In this document: positions 39,132 to 49,920 of the stretch, one piece after another | Position numbering within the stretch: position 1 is the first letter of the stretch | How the letters are laid out: every line of letters begins with the position of its first letter | Assembly (NCBI RefSeq): GCF_000026945.1 | Contig: NC_012867.1 | Span: forward strand, 868,001 to 932,000 | DNA from: Candida dubliniensis CD36 | Taxonomy: Eukaryota; Ascomycota; Pichiomycetes; Serinales; Debaryomycetaceae | Length of the DNA: 64,000 bases | Reading direction: 5' to 3' | The notes under the pieces: generated by a model | Told to the model about the DNA's origin: nothing | Seen by the model: only the letters and a program-made list of their open reading frames with translations | Databases searched by the model: none | Translations under genes and position numbers: made by a program

Positions 39132-39547
39132 TATAATCACTTAGAACTCTTTGATTAAGGACACAAATGGTTTCGGGAGTATTGGTGTACTTCTTTTTTT
39201 CTTTATGAAAAACTTTTTCTGTAATCTATTTTCCCTCATAATATATAGTTTACTGGTGTTTGTATTTTTGACGTGTGTTGTCCTTTTACTTGAGGCTAAA
39301 GAGAGAGAGGAAAAAAGTTTGCCAAAAAAAAAAAAAACGTCGACTTCCGTATTAGGAAGGATACTGTAAAACTTGTCAATACAAAAAAAAAAGAAAACTA
39401 TTCCTTTATCATTATGAATAGGAGAGTACAACCACAATTACATCAAAGTCTTTAATGTAAGCAAAAAGTTTATGATTTGGAAATTATTTCAATTACAAGA
39501 ATACAAAGTTAGACTACTAATAAAGCGAGGAGTATAGTATTTAAAAA
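39132..39547. other. Intergenic region SEC63-ADE17
   Basis: 416 bases: SEC63 promoter and ADE17 3' flank. A and T runs (39326-39339, 39382-39392). Overlapping frames at 39141-39437 and 39151-39369 lack support. Confidence 0.4.
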
Positions 39548-41326
39548 CTAATGATGGAACAAACGGATTGGGTTTTCCACGTACACAATATCATTAGCAT
39601 CAGCAGCAGCAAAGACAGCTTTGTCCATAACTGATCCAGATGGTGCAGCAATAAATTTAACCCCGGATCTAGCTGCTCGGTAAACATTATCTGGGAATGG
39701 GAAAAATGCATCAGAGGATAATGCAACATTGGATAATTTACTCAACCATTCTTTTCTTTCTTCAGCTGTCAATGGTTCTGGTATTTCAGCAAATTTAGAT
39801 TCGTATTCTGATTTTTCTGGTTCCTCAGTTGGAATTTGGTTGGTGACATACAAGTCAATGGCATTCGATTTTTCTGGTCTCTTTGTACCTTTGGCCCATT
39901 TGAATCCCAAAACCTTTGGATGTTGTCTTAACCACCAATTGTCGGCTTTGTCACCAGCTAATCTGGTACAGTGAATACGAGATTGTTGACCGGCTCCTAA
40001 TCCGATGACCATACCGTTTTTGGCGTAGCAAACTGAGTTGGATTGGGTGTATTTCAAAGCGATAGTGGCGATGGTCAAATCAATGGCACCTTGTTCAGTC
40101 AAGTCCTTGTTTTTAGACACAATTTCTTTGAATGAAGAGCCTTTAAAAATAGCATCGTTCCTCTTTTGTTGCAAAGTAATACCGTAGACTTGTCTGGTTT
40201 CCAAAGTTTCTGGGTTATAGTTTGGATCGATTTGTAAAATACAGTATTTACCGTTCTTCTTTTTCTTTAAAAGCTCTAAAGCTTCTTCGGAATATCCTGG
40301 AGCAATGACACCATCTGAGACTTCTTTAGAAATGATTTGCGCAGTTGGTTTATCGACAATGTTCGAAAGAGCAATGAAATCACCAAAGGAGGACATTCTA
40401 TCGGCACCTCTAGCTCTAGCATAAGCGTTTGCTAATGGAGACAAGTTTTCAATATCTTCAACAAAATAAATCTTCTTTTCAATGTCTGTCAAAGGCAAAC
40501 CGACAGCAGCACCTGCAGGCGACACGTGCTTGAACGAGGCAGCAGCTGGCAAGTTCAAAGAAGCAGATAACTCTTTAACCAAGGGCCATGAATTTAAAGC
40601 ATCCAATAAGTTGATGTATCCTGGAGATCCATTCAACACTTTGAATGGCAATTCACCTTCAGATACAAAAGCTTGTGCTGGTTTTTGGTGTGGATTAGCA
40701 CCGTATCTCAAAGGTAATTGAGAGATGTTTTCAGCATATTGCTTTCTGAAGAAATCGGAAATAGCAACGTCATAGTCTGCAGTATGCTCAAAAGCTTTCA
40801 ATGCCAATCTGTTTCTAGTTTCAGCAGTGATTTCCCCACTCTTCAATTCTTCCAAGAAGTGAGCATAATCTTGTGGATCTGATAAAATGGAAACTCTTTC
40901 GTGGTTCTTAGCAGCGGCTCTCAACAAGGTGACTCCACCAATGTCAATTTCTTCCACAGCTTCTGGGACAGTAACAGCAACCTTAGAAATGGTTTCTTTA
41001 AATGGATATAAGTTACAAACAACAAAGTCAACTTTTTCAATGCCTTGAGCAGTTAAATCATGTTCGTCGCTTTCCAAGTTTCTGGCCAAAATACCACCAT
41101 GAACGGCTGGGTGCAAAGTTTTAACTCTACCACCTAACATCTCAGGAGCATGAGTAATTGATGAGACATCTTCAACTGGGAATCCAGCTTCACGGATTAA
41201 TTTCGCGGTACCACCAGAAGCCAAGATGCGCACATTAGCAGCAACCAATCCTTTGGCGAGGTCTAATAAACCAGTTTTGTCATATACTGATAAAATTGCA
41301 GTTTTGGTGTGTTGTTTCTCAGACAT
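39548..41326 (-). CDS. ADE17: Bifunctional AICAR transformylase / IMP cyclohydrolase
   Basis: The protein has 592 residues, the family length. The N-terminal IMP cyclohydrolase domain (1-~195) begins [20 protein letters not shown] with [12 protein letters not shown] and [16 protein letters not shown]. The AICAR transformylase domain follows (~200-592): [12 protein letters not shown], the catalytic-region [20 protein letters not shown], and near the end [10 protein letters not shown] and [16 protein letters not shown]. It performs the last two steps of de novo purine synthesis in the cytosol. C. albicans has a single such gene. A TGACTC (Bas1/Gcn4-type) lies at 41808-41813, about 480 bases upstream. 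Confidence 0.96.
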   Translation of the reverse strand: MSEKQHTKTAILSVYDKTGLLDLAKGLVAANVRILASGGTAKLIREAGFPVEDVSSITHAPEMLGGRVKTLHPAVHGGILARNLESDEHDLTAQGIEKVDFVVCNLYPFKETISKVAVTVPEAVEEIDIGGVTLLRAAAKNHERVSILSDPQDYAHFLEELKSGEITAETRNRLALKAFEHTADYDVAISDFFRKQYAENISQLPLRYGANPHQKPAQAFVSEGELPFKVLNGSPGYINLLDALNSWPLVKELSASLNLPAAASFKHVSPAGAAVGLPLTDIEKKIYFVEDIENLSPLANAYARARGADRMSSFGDFIALSNIVDKPTAQIISKEVSDGVIAPGYSEEALELLKKKKNGKYCILQIDPNYNPETLETRQVYGITLQQKRNDAIFKGSSFKEIVSKNKDLTEQGAIDLTIATIALKYTQSNSVCYAKNGMVIGLGAGQQSRIHCTRLAGDKADNWWLRQHPKVLGFKWAKGTKRPEKSNAIDLYVTNQIPTEEPEKSEYESKFAEIPEPLTAEERKEWLSKLSNVALSSDAFFPFPDNVYRAARSGVKFIAAPSGSVMDKAVFAAADANDIVYVENPIRLFHH

Positions 41327-42120
41327 ATTTAATTTTGTTTATTTCAAAGGAAGGAGGGGGGGTGAACGGAACGTGATGAAATTCGACAAGTAAATTGCTT
41401 AGTTTTGCTGGGGAGGGGGGAGGGAAAAAAAAATTATTTACTCCAAATATTAAGAACTCGATGATAGTAATCAATTGATACAAATTAACTCAATTGTCAA
41501 ATGAAAAGCAATACAATCAGAAAAGTAAATCAAAATTCTTCAAAGAAAGGGGAAAAAGAAAAATCAAGAAAGAGAAAAAAAAAAAAGCAGGGAAAAAAAT
41601 CATAAATCGGATTGGTATATAGGTTTTATAGGTTTTTGATAGGGGGAAAAAAGGAAGAGAAAAGTAATTGTTGTTGTAAAGTACAAAGTTTGCGACATCA
41701 AAACGACATTCTCGCCGATTAAAAATTAATTGGTTTGCTTGGTTGTTTATCGATGAACAACAGGAGTACTTAATCAAAATGACAGGACGATACAGAATTG
41801 GTTTTTTTGACTCTGGTTTGATTAATTTCCAGCGACATTTTAAATGACCACTTGTGTATCGCCGTTAGCCAGTCGATCACTCTTCTAGCGATTGCTTGAA
41901 AAAAACGTATTGCTTTAGATTTTCAATGTGTAGATTCTACAGTGATATTCCTATATTTCTTTAAAAAAAAGTGTATTCATCCTTTATTAGTCAATTCAAG
42001 CTAATGTATATAAGTATGGTATCTACATATCGTTAAATTATTTCAATTCAAATAAAAGAGTAATGTTTAAAAGTAAGAACAACCCTTGATTTAAGAACGC
42101 TAAAAATGCTTTTAGGTAAC
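41327..42120. other. Upstream region of ADE17 / 3' flank of RPL15A
   Basis: 794 bases. Contains G-rich runs with AGGGG (STRE-like) at about 41350-41430 and TGACTC at 41808-41813. A more GC-balanced patch lies near 41850-41905; I tested it for tRNA features and found no B box. No gene called. Confidence 0.45.
41808..41813 (+). promoter_or_regulatory. TGACTC, candidate Bas1/Gcn4 site
   Basis: The hexamer TGACTC is the core bound by Bas1 and Gcn4 in purine gene promoters of yeasts. It lies about 480 bases upstream of ADE17, farther than typical, and a hexamer can occur by chance. Confidence 0.3.
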
Positions 42121-42735
42121 TTAAGATCTGTATCTCCATAAAGATAAGGTGTTGTGCTTCTTCCAGGTGTGTCTTCTACCGGCTTTGGTTTTGTTGAACA
42201 AGTGACCTTTGTTGATACCTCTGGATTTCTTACCAGCAGAGGTCAAACCTCTGGCTTCTCTGTGTTTGTGAACTGGGTTAACAATCCAGTTGTATCTAGC
42301 ATCTCTTCTGATAGCCTTGTGAGATGGGTCGACTAAAATAACTTCAAAGTATTTGTAGGTGGAATCTTGGTTAACCCAGTATGAGTTCAAAACTCTCAAG
42401 TTAGAAGCACGACGACCAACTCTTTCTTCAGCAGTAGATCTCAATGATTTTTGGTATTTCAATTGGTTAACCCCTTGGTTGGTTGGCTTACCGTAAGTAG
42501 CACCCTTTGGAACTGGTCTCTTTCTACCACCTCTTCTAACTCTGATTCTGTAGATAACGAAACCTTGTTTGGCTTTGTAACCTAATCTTCTAGCCTTGTC
42601 TGGTCTAGATGGTCTGGAAGCTCTGTGGATGACATTCTTTTGTCTGTATTCCCAACATCTGACACGATACAAGAATCTCATAACATCAGATTGCTTCTTT
42701 CTTTGCAATTCTTCTAAATATTTGTAGGCACCCAT
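42121..42735 (-). CDS. RPL15A: 60S ribosomal protein L15 (eL15)
   Basis: The protein has 204 residues, the full eL15 length, uninterrupted by an intron in the coding part. It starts [20 protein letters not shown], continues [27 protein letters not shown], and ends [11 protein letters not shown], all nearly invariant. An essential 60S protein. Codons look strongly biased, as expected for a highly expressed gene. Upstream lie a Tbf1-type palindrome, a CACGTG and an RRPE-like element. Confidence 0.97.
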
Positions 42736-42805
42736 TGTTGATAGTTGATTTGGTGGTAGTTAATGAACAAAAACAGAAAACTAAAAGAAATGTATTATTA
42801 TTCGC

Positions 42806-42817
42806 TGAAAAATTTTT
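42806..42817. promoter_or_regulatory. RRPE-like element TGAAAAATTTTT
   Basis: It matches the ribosomal RNA processing element (TGAAAAATTT) found upstream of ribosome biogenesis genes. It lies about 70-80 bases before the RPL15A start. Confidence 0.5.
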
Positions 42818-42914
42818 CTTTGTCTAAACATGGAAAAACGAGAAGAGACAAGAAAGTGTAAGTGGAAAAAAAAAAAATCTAAAAAGCTCTACACATAAAT
42901 CCATTTTGTGTAAT

Positions 42915-42931
42915 TTAGGGCAAATACCCTA
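42915..42931. promoter_or_regulatory. Tbf1-type palindrome, RPL15A promoter
   Basis: TTAGGG and TACCCTA face each other across a few bases. In C. albicans, ribosomal protein genes are controlled by Tbf1 bound to such paired TAGGG/CCCTA sites, where S. cerevisiae uses Rap1. It lies about 180-195 bases upstream of the ATG. Confidence 0.65.
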
Positions 42932-42944
42932 CTTTTAATATTTG

Positions 42945-42950
42945 CACGTG
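42945..42950. promoter_or_regulatory. Cbf1 E-box CACGTG, RPL15A promoter
   Basis: CACGTG followed by AT, 14 bases beyond the Tbf1-type palindrome. The Tbf1 plus Cbf1 pairing is the known arrangement at C. albicans ribosomal protein promoters. Confidence 0.65.
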
Positions 42951-43526
42951 ATCGTATAGAATGCCCCAATTCTTGGTCTTGTCCAATATATTTCATTAGT
43001 GTTTACCATCAGTATAGAGTTAAATGATACTGTTGTAATCATTGCAGAGAAATATTCTTCATTATGTTGTATCACTAGATGTTAGGAGGGGCAATTATTT
43101 TCAGTTGTTTACATGTTGCTTTCTTTTAAGAATATTAGAGGGTGTAAAAATGACAATTTAGTCTTTAATAACGAAGTATACTGGAGTTGACTTGGGGGTC
43201 TTATTTTTTTTGGTTCATTTTTTGTTGCAAAATTTCTTTAAATTCTTGAAGACAGGAATAGCTTAAATACTGTTCATAGATTGTAAAACCGGAGACATAG
43301 CTTTGACAACTCAAGCATTACAATTGCTAACAAGAGAACAACTTAATTCAGACATGACAATCTTCATTTACTATTGAAGAGTGCAAATTGCCAACATGTA
43401 AATCGCCCCACAACAAAGAAAAGTCGCTATAGTGTAAACGCGATGATCATCGTCGGGAAAAAAAAATAGAACACGAAATAAGGATTAGATAAAACACCAA
43501 TTACAGTATAATAATTATTCTTAAAA

Positions 43527-45254
43527 ATGTCCGAAACAACCAACCTGCCAGAAACTGTTTCAAGAGAGATAACAGAAGATAGTGGCAGTAAACAATCAAC
43601 TGATGCTGATAGATCCACTCTTCCAAGTGAGGATTCAAATGAGAAAGTAACAACCACAACAGAGAAGAACTCTTCAGAGATTGTGAATATCCAATCACCG
43701 ATCCCCACTCATAATTCAGAATCAGACAAGAATATTTCTATAGGTATCAATAATGCTTCAGATGTAACTCAGGTGCAACAGATAGCGTCTAATAACGAAA
43801 ACACTGTTCAAATACGTGAGGAACATGAGCAACCAAAAGTGTATGAACCAGTAGTTGAACCTCATGATGAGTTAGAACAACTGAAAGAAATAATCCCTGA
43901 AAAAGAAATTCAACAAGTTGATAATTTACAGGAGGATGAGTTAGACCAGATTAACGATGAATCAGCAAAAAGTACAAAGAAACCAAAGTCTTCCGAAACA
44001 GAAAAAGTAAAAGCAGATACCAATCAAGTAGAACAATTGTCGGACGAAGAAATCAATGTTGATGATATTTCTAGTGATGACAGCAGTGAGGGTTCAAGTA
44101 CAGAAGAAAGTCTGAGTGACAGTTCATCAAATGAATCGAGTGACGAGCATGAGATTTCCAACATTGATTATAACGATGGCGAGGATGAAGATGAGGATTC
44201 AAATGAAGGTCCCGTCAAATCTGTCCACGAAATAACTGACGAAAAGGCACCTTCATTGCCCGACAATTATGAAATATCGCCCAATGCACCTATCGAGGAA
44301 ATTGGTGAAGTTACTGGATTGGTTGAAAATACCATGATAATCAAGGCAAGAACTTCTGGGGAATTTCGAATTTTACAAGAAAAATCTGTATTCTGTTTTG
44401 AGGATAGAACCGTGATAGGCCCCTTGTTTGAAATATTTGGTAGGGTGCAGCAACCAGTTTACAGCGTCAAATTCAATTCTGAAGAACAGTTTTTGAAATT
44501 CAAAGATAGCAAAGGGAAAACGGTATATTATGTTGTACCTGACTCGCAGTTTTTGTACACTGATTCCATCAAGCACATAAAAGGAACTGATGCAAGTAAT
44601 TGTCATGATGAAGAACTCCCAGAGGAGGAACAAGAATATTCAGATGACGAAAAAGAACTGGCCGCAAAACTGGCTAAAAAGAAGAAGAAGAATAAGAAGA
44701 ATAAAGATAAACCGACAGTCACTTCTGGACCGTCCTTACCAAACAAGAGACAGAAGGTTTCGGCATACTCGCCTATCGCAACTCACTCTCAAAATACTTT
44801 TCAGAATAGAGGAAGACAAATTCTGCCCCAGAACAATACTATTTACAACAATTATGGCCAACAGCCACCAGCACCAGCACCAGCACCACAACAACAACAA
44901 CAACAACAACTGCCCCCGGCTGCTCAATATGGACAGCCTTATTATCCACAAACAGATTCATATAATAGCATAATGGGACAAACTCCACAGTATCCACAAC
45001 CTAGTTTTGGCCAGAGTCAACATTTCTACCAAAACGCATACAACCAACAAGCGCAACCCCAATATCAACCATCATACCCAATACCTCAACAATACAATCA
45101 GTACCAACAACAACCACAACAACAGTTCAACACTAACATGCTGAATGCACAAATTCAACAACAAGTCAATCCTGCACAATTAGAGCACTTACAAAGATTA
45201 CTTTTACAGCATTTACAAAACAATCAGACTCAATACCAACACCCACCGCAATAA
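43527..45254 (+). CDS. NAF1: H/ACA snoRNP assembly factor Naf1
   Basis: The protein has 575 residues. An acidic, Ser-rich first ~230 residues leads to the conserved Gar1-like core at about 240-350: GEVTGLVENTMIIKA, SVFCFEDRTVIGPLFEIFGRVQQPVYSVKF and YYVVPDSQFLY. A basic Lys-rich patch (~380-400) and a Gln/Pro/Tyr-rich tail with Pro-Ala repeats and poly-Q follow. Naf1 chaperones Cbf5-Nop10-Nhp2 onto nascent H/ACA RNAs before Gar1 replaces it. Two in-frame CTG codons at residues 378 and 382 would be serine. The convergent MSH1 ends 35 bases away. Confidence 0.9.
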   Translation: MSETTNLPETVSREITEDSGSKQSTDADRSTLPSEDSNEKVTTTTEKNSSEIVNIQSPIPTHNSESDKNISIGINNASDVTQVQQIASNNENTVQIREEHEQPKVYEPVVEPHDELEQLKEIIPEKEIQQVDNLQEDELDQINDESAKSTKKPKSSETEKVKADTNQVEQLSDEEINVDDISSDDSSEGSSTEESLSDSSSNESSDEHEISNIDYNDGEDEDEDSNEGPVKSVHEITDEKAPSLPDNYEISPNAPIEEIGEVTGLVENTMIIKARTSGEFRILQEKSVFCFEDRTVIGPLFEIFGRVQQPVYSVKFNSEEQFLKFKDSKGKTVYYVVPDSQFLYTDSIKHIKGTDASNCHDEELPEEEQEYSDDEKELAAKLAKKKKKNKKNKDKPTVTSGPSLPNKRQKVSAYSPIATHSQNTFQNRGRQILPQNNTIYNNYGQQPPAPAPAPQQQQQQQLPPAAQYGQPYYPQTDSYNSIMGQTPQYPQPSFGQSQHFYQNAYNQQAQPQYQPSYPIPQQYNQYQQQPQQQFNTNMLNAQIQQQVNPAQLEHLQRLLLQHLQNNQTQYQHPPQ

Positions 45255-45289
45255 TATGCGGCATAAACTATATTAAAAAATATACGATT

Positions 45290-48061
45290 CTATAAATTAT
45301 CTAGTACTTCTTCTGCAACCGTAAGTGCGTTTTCAGGAAACCCTGCCATTCGAGCAACATCTAATGCATGAGAGCGTTCACTAATTCCAGGCTCTAATGT
45401 ATGGTCAATAACAAAGCCTTTCCCGTTATTGCTACTCTCTAATACTCTTGTACGGAAATAGCGAATATTCTTTTGGTCTATGTTATTGGCAACCAAAAGC
45501 TGTTCCAATTCTTTTCCAAAATGTGTAGCAAATAAGGTTCTGCATCTGTTGACTTGCAATAGGCTGAGTAATGTTGCATATGCAATTGCTAAACCTTCTT
45601 TACCACTTGTTCCTCTTCCAATCTCGTCGACAATGGCTAATGACAGTGAAGTTGCATTAGTTAAAATGTTGCTTACCTCAACCATTTCCACCATAAAGGT
45701 GCTCAAATCATTGAACAAGTCGTCAGTTGCTCCAATACGAGTAAATATTTTATCAACTAACCCTATGGTTGCCCTTTCAGCAGGTACGAATGAACCAATT
45801 TGTGCTAAAATCACAATTAAAGCATTTTGTCTCAAATAAGTACTTTTACCTCCCATATTGGGACCCGAGATAACCCACAAGGTCCCGTCCGTACCCATTT
45901 TAGAATCATTGGGAATAAACATATTCCCAGAATCTTTCAAGCTGGATTCAACAACCACGTGTCGACCACCTTCTATCGAGAGACGAGGTGATTTAATTAA
46001 TTTAGGACAGGTCCAATTATTCTGGTCAGCAACAATTGCAAGCGAAGAAGTGACATCTAGAAAATCGGCCAACCCAGCCAATTCACGAAACTCTGGAAAT
46101 CTCTGTGTTACTTCCAGTTTGAGCTCTTCTATGATTTTTCTTTCAACCAACAAGATAGCTTCCTTTTTGTCTAAAATTAAATGCTGGATTTCATTCCATT
46201 CTTTTGATCTATATACAAGTGACATCTTTTTCGCATAAAGAATATCACCATCCAACTTAGCACTTGCTTTATTAATTGACGACGTTTTACCACTTATTAA
46301 AATAACATTATTATATCGGCCAAATATACCTCTTTTGACGATATTTAATTTCCCATCAATATCGTCAAGGGCGTTGCGCAACTTGCTCCAAAGTTTATTT
46401 TCTTCAGTTTCCAAGTCACTTAACTCGTTATGCAAAACCTTCAATTCGTCATTGAAATCGCGTTTCACGGAATAGAAATTCTCTGCATCACCATTCTCTT
46501 CTTCTTTTAATCTATATTTCTCTAAGAAACTATTAGAGTAACTCAGATTAGTATTTGCATATTCCTCTGTTGGCTCCTCAATCTCTTCAGTGCTTTCACC
46601 GGAAACTGACCGTTCTTCAATATCTATCGTGTTATATATTTTCTCTGCTAAATTTTTTGGAATGTCAAACTTTTCTAGAAGATTTGTCAAACAAGACATC
46701 TTTTGGGGACTTTTTTCGTATTCTTCGACTAAAAAATCCCGTAATTTCTGTAAGCCGTCCAATGTATTCGCTGCATACACTAATTGATTGACAGGATCTC
46801 CACGCCCTATCACCAACTTTTGCAAGTTTCTTATAAAATCACCTAATTGTTGCAAGTGCTGTCTTGTTACGATCTTTAAATGCCGGTTTTTCAAAAACAT
46901 TTTCACAAATGATTGTCTCTTTTCAATATCTTTAATATCTAAAGATGGGGACTTTACCCACTCAGTTAACAACCTCGTACCGGACGATGTGCATGTTCGC
47001 TTAATTACAGAAACGAAGGAACCAACAGAAGAGGTCCTTCCAGCTATTGTTCTCTCGGTTAACTCTAAAGCATCTCTTGTTCTTGAATCCATTTGCAAAC
47101 AAGTTTCATTGAAATATCTGGTTGGCAAAGTCATCAAAATATCAACATCAGGTAGGTTTATACTCATATACGACATTATCATATTCAAAGCTGCTTGTTC
47201 TCGAGGAGAAAAGGTTTCCAAATGCTTCCTAACTTTTTGAATATTGTCATGGTATTGTAGTTTCAAGTCGTTGTAGTTAGTTGTACTATGATACCTAATA
47301 ATATAACGTTTTAACTCCAGTAAGGGGCTATACCACTGACCCAAGTGTAAATTGTGGTCTTGAAACTCCTTAGGTAGTAATATTTCACTAGGGTTAATTC
47401 GGCCAATATCTGAACTCAATTCACCTAATGTGGTTAGCTGTACAAACGATTCACCAACAGATATGTCAGTCCATGATAGACCAACTTTCATTTGTGGGTC
47501 TGGTGGAAGATTCAATAAATTGGGGGCAAATGAAATGGCAACAAGGTAGTTATTCTCGTTAAAATTTAGGAATGACTCGTCAATCAATGTCCCAGGTGTA
47601 ATAATTCTTGAAATCTTACGATGCACTAAATTTTGATTTGTCTTGGACCCTTGATCGCATTGATCAATAATTGCAACGTTTACTTGCTGTTCATGAATTA
47701 GCATTTCAGTGAATTTTCGCAATTGGGTAGTTGGAAATCCCGCGAATGGAACAACATGATTCAGGGTTTTCTTTTTTGCAATTTTTAGTCCCAATTTAGG
47801 TCCATATTCCTCTGCCTGCTCAAAATAAAGTTCATAAAAACTCCCAACTTGGATTAAACTAACACATCCGGGATTCAGATCCATCAATCGCTTCATAGAA
47901 GCTAATAAAGGAGAAAGCCCTGTATCTTGATTCCTTGCCCCGCGATCCCATTCCTCGAGTACCGGTGACACTATCTTTTTAGTGGCTGCTTTTCTAGCTA
48001 GAAATCGACAACTAGAAGACAAACGACGGAATGGTATTATACTGTTTTTTCTTAGTATCAT
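45290..48061 (-). CDS. MSH1: Mitochondrial MutS homologue Msh1
   Basis: From the ATG at 48061 the protein has 923 residues; the frame is open upstream only through TTG. This start exposes a typical presequence (MILRKNSIIPFRRLSSSCRF). MutS domain I carries CVSLIQVGSFYELYFEQAEEYG with the mismatch-reading FYE. Core and clamp domains follow, then the ATPase: Walker A GPNMGGKST at about 733-740, FMVEMVEV, Walker B AIVDEIGRGTSG, and FATHFGKELEQL. The yeast protein has 959 residues. It maintains mitochondrial DNA by mismatch recognition. Confidence 0.93.
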   Translation of the reverse strand: MILRKNSIIPFRRLSSSCRFLARKAATKKIVSPVLEEWDRGARNQDTGLSPLLASMKRLMDLNPGCVSLIQVGSFYELYFEQAEEYGPKLGLKIAKKKTLNHVVPFAGFPTTQLRKFTEMLIHEQQVNVAIIDQCDQGSKTNQNLVHRKISRIITPGTLIDESFLNFNENNYLVAISFAPNLLNLPPDPQMKVGLSWTDISVGESFVQLTTLGELSSDIGRINPSEILLPKEFQDHNLHLGQWYSPLLELKRYIIRYHSTTNYNDLKLQYHDNIQKVRKHLETFSPREQAALNMIMSYMSINLPDVDILMTLPTRYFNETCLQMDSRTRDALELTERTIAGRTSSVGSFVSVIKRTCTSSGTRLLTEWVKSPSLDIKDIEKRQSFVKMFLKNRHLKIVTRQHLQQLGDFIRNLQKLVIGRGDPVNQLVYAANTLDGLQKLRDFLVEEYEKSPQKMSCLTNLLEKFDIPKNLAEKIYNTIDIEERSVSGESTEEIEEPTEEYANTNLSYSNSFLEKYRLKEEENGDAENFYSVKRDFNDELKVLHNELSDLETEENKLWSKLRNALDDIDGKLNIVKRGIFGRYNNVILISGKTSSINKASAKLDGDILYAKKMSLVYRSKEWNEIQHLILDKKEAILLVERKIIEELKLEVTQRFPEFRELAGLADFLDVTSSLAIVADQNNWTCPKLIKSPRLSIEGGRHVVVESSLKDSGNMFIPNDSKMGTDGTLWVISGPNMGGKSTYLRQNALIVILAQIGSFVPAERATIGLVDKIFTRIGATDDLFNDLSTFMVEMVEVSNILTNATSLSLAIVDEIGRGTSGKEGLAIAYATLLSLLQVNRCRTLFATHFGKELEQLLVANNIDQKNIRYFRTRVLESSNNGKGFVIDHTLEPGISERSHALDVARMAGFPENALTVAEEVLDNL

Positions 48062-48179
48062 ACAATAACTGTGGCCATACAGGCTATGGGAGATTTCCTG
48101 AAGTAGAAAAATTGATTTCAACAGTAACGTATCACTAAATAAAAAAGGACAAATCAAGAACGCGCCCCGTTATGGTTTG

Positions 48180-48206
48180 TTTTTTTTTTTTTTTTTTTTT
48201 TTTTTT
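48180..48206. repeat. Poly-T run of 27
   Basis: The longest homopolymer in the window, between MSH1 and EAF7. Prone to length variation and sequencing error. Confidence 0.95.
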
Positions 48207-48348
48207 CATGAAAAATTTTTATGGTGCAACTATAATATACTCGCACCACTAAAGTATAAAAATCCACGCACTGTGATACATAATACATTTAGTAAATAAA
48301 ACACAAAGTCCGAGAAGCTTGTGTGGGTTACAAAAGTACAAAGGTGTG

Positions 48349-49623
48349 TTACCTTTTACGACTACTACGTCTTACTTTGATGTTTGGTGTTGATGTTGAT
48401 GTTGAGGATTCTGTCAGTATTCGACTAGACCTTCTTGTTGTTTGTCTCGTTTCCATCTTGATTATTTCTGGTTCAGCCTCGTCAGTGCTGTGTGTTGTAG
48501 CATCATCCTCTTCTTCTTCATGTGCTACTGATCTTGTCCTCCTTCGTGTTTTAGGAGGATGTGGAGGAGATACTGATCCTGGTTGAGCTCGTCTTTTTCT
48601 AGAACCGGCATCTGTAACCGTTGGTGAGGGCTCTGAAGACTTGTCGTCAAACTTGACGCTCTGTCTTGTTCTCGTCTTGATATTGGATGATGCAGGCTTT
48701 TCATGAGCAGATCTTGTTCTTTGTCTTGTTCGTTTAGTCATTGGTTCAGGTGATGATTCTTCTGAGCTGGATTCATTTTCCTTATCAGTATCACTCTCCT
48801 CAATTACTTCAACATCTTCTTCATCCTCGTCTTCATTAGTGTCTTTGTTTTTGTTTGCCTTTTCATCTCCGCCAACATTTTCTTCTTCTTGTTCAGAAAT
48901 GTTTTCTTCTTTGATTTTAGCTGTTTTCTCATTCCCCTTAGCTTTGTTTACATTGTCATTATCACTCATATTGCCACCTAACAGCTCATCTGAACTCTTT
49001 TTTATTCGTCCCGACGTTGGTGATTGATCGTCTGTATGATCACTTGTACTACTTACTTCCACTTTTGATTTTTCGGTACCGTCCAAAGTCGTCTTTTCAT
49101 CATTATGTTGTGGCTTTTCTTTAGGGGTATCACGCGAATTAAGTTTCGACTTTGTTGTCTCCCGGGCACTTCTAGTTCTTCTTTGCGGTGGTTCTGGGGT
49201 AGACAATGATGATGTTGATCCCGATCTCTCTTGACCCATCTCTTTCTTATCTTGAATTACATCTTTTGCATTCAGAGTGTTTTTAGTATTTTTAGTGTCC
49301 TTCGTGATACTTGCAGGTCGTTCCAGAGTTTGATTTGTATTTTCATCTGTGCTGGTGTTTTCATTCAGTAATTCCTCGATCTGGCCAATCTTCTCTAGAT
49401 CATATAAAGATCTCAATTTATTCCACACATCATATTCGCTAAAAGGCTCTTCATTAGAGTCTAAAGACTCGTTAATATTCTTGATTATGACTTCAATATT
49501 TTGTTGCTTCTTTTTACCAGCGGGTTTATAATCACATAATAAGCTGAACAACTTTATCTCATTCTCAATTGACCACTGTCTGTGTATTTTCTCAGTAGGA
49601 TTTTTCTTATCTAAAGTTGTCAT
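48349..49623 (-). CDS. EAF7: NuA4 histone acetyltransferase subunit Eaf7
   Basis: The protein has 424 residues. The first ~100 match the Eaf7/MRGBP (CT20) domain: HRQWSIENEIKLFSLLCDYKPAGKKK, then EYDVWNKLRSLYDLEKIGQIEELL. The remaining 320 residues are disordered, strongly charged (Lys/Glu/Asp) with repeated RTR(S/Q) basic motifs such as RRTRSA and RTRQRTRSAHEK. Yeast Eaf7 (425) has the same layout. It pairs with Eaf3 in NuA4 and the TINTIN module at transcribed chromatin. The identification rests on the N-terminal domain. Confidence 0.82.
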   Translation of the reverse strand: MTTLDKKNPTEKIHRQWSIENEIKLFSLLCDYKPAGKKKQQNIEVIIKNINESLDSNEEPFSEYDVWNKLRSLYDLEKIGQIEELLNENTSTDENTNQTLERPASITKDTKNTKNTLNAKDVIQDKKEMGQERSGSTSSLSTPEPPQRRTRSARETTKSKLNSRDTPKEKPQHNDEKTTLDGTEKSKVEVSSTSDHTDDQSPTSGRIKKSSDELLGGNMSDNDNVNKAKGNEKTAKIKEENISEQEEENVGGDEKANKNKDTNEDEDEEDVEVIEESDTDKENESSSEESSPEPMTKRTRQRTRSAHEKPASSNIKTRTRQSVKFDDKSSEPSPTVTDAGSRKRRAQPGSVSPPHPPKTRRRTRSVAHEEEEDDATTHSTDEAEPEIIKMETRQTTRRSSRILTESSTSTSTPNIKVRRSSRKR

Positions 49624-49920
49624 GGTTAGCCTCTCAAGTAGAATGGCAGCAAAATCCTGGCGTTGAAAATCTATTCTTCAATGTTTTAGTATCTTATTTC
49701 TTACACCAATTCACAGTTAGTTTTTGTTTTGGTTCGAGTGAATGTAGTACCGAATGAGAACGAAAAAAAAAAAATGATTTTGAACACACACACAATTAAA
49801 GAACTATGATTGTAAATTGGTTGGAGGAAAAAAAAAATTTTCTTTTCCATTTTGTAAGGATATTCTGCAAAAAGGGAACCAACATTAAGATCCAAACACA
49901 ACCAGTTCCCTTCGTCCAAA

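Larger units (their letters stand above)
42736..43526. other. Divergent promoter region RPL15A-NAF1
   Basis: 791 bases. Carries the ribosomal-protein gene elements described separately (RRPE-like 42806-42817, Tbf1-type palindrome 42915-42931, Cbf1 site 42945-42950) on the RPL15A side, and a palindrome at 43441-43452 on the NAF1 side. No additional gene. Confidence 0.6.

Noticed and set aside
41845..41905. GC-balanced patch before ADE17 considered as a tRNA or snoRNA
   Set aside because: No B box (GGTTCGAATCC-like), no clover-leaf pairing and no C/D boxes found on either strand.
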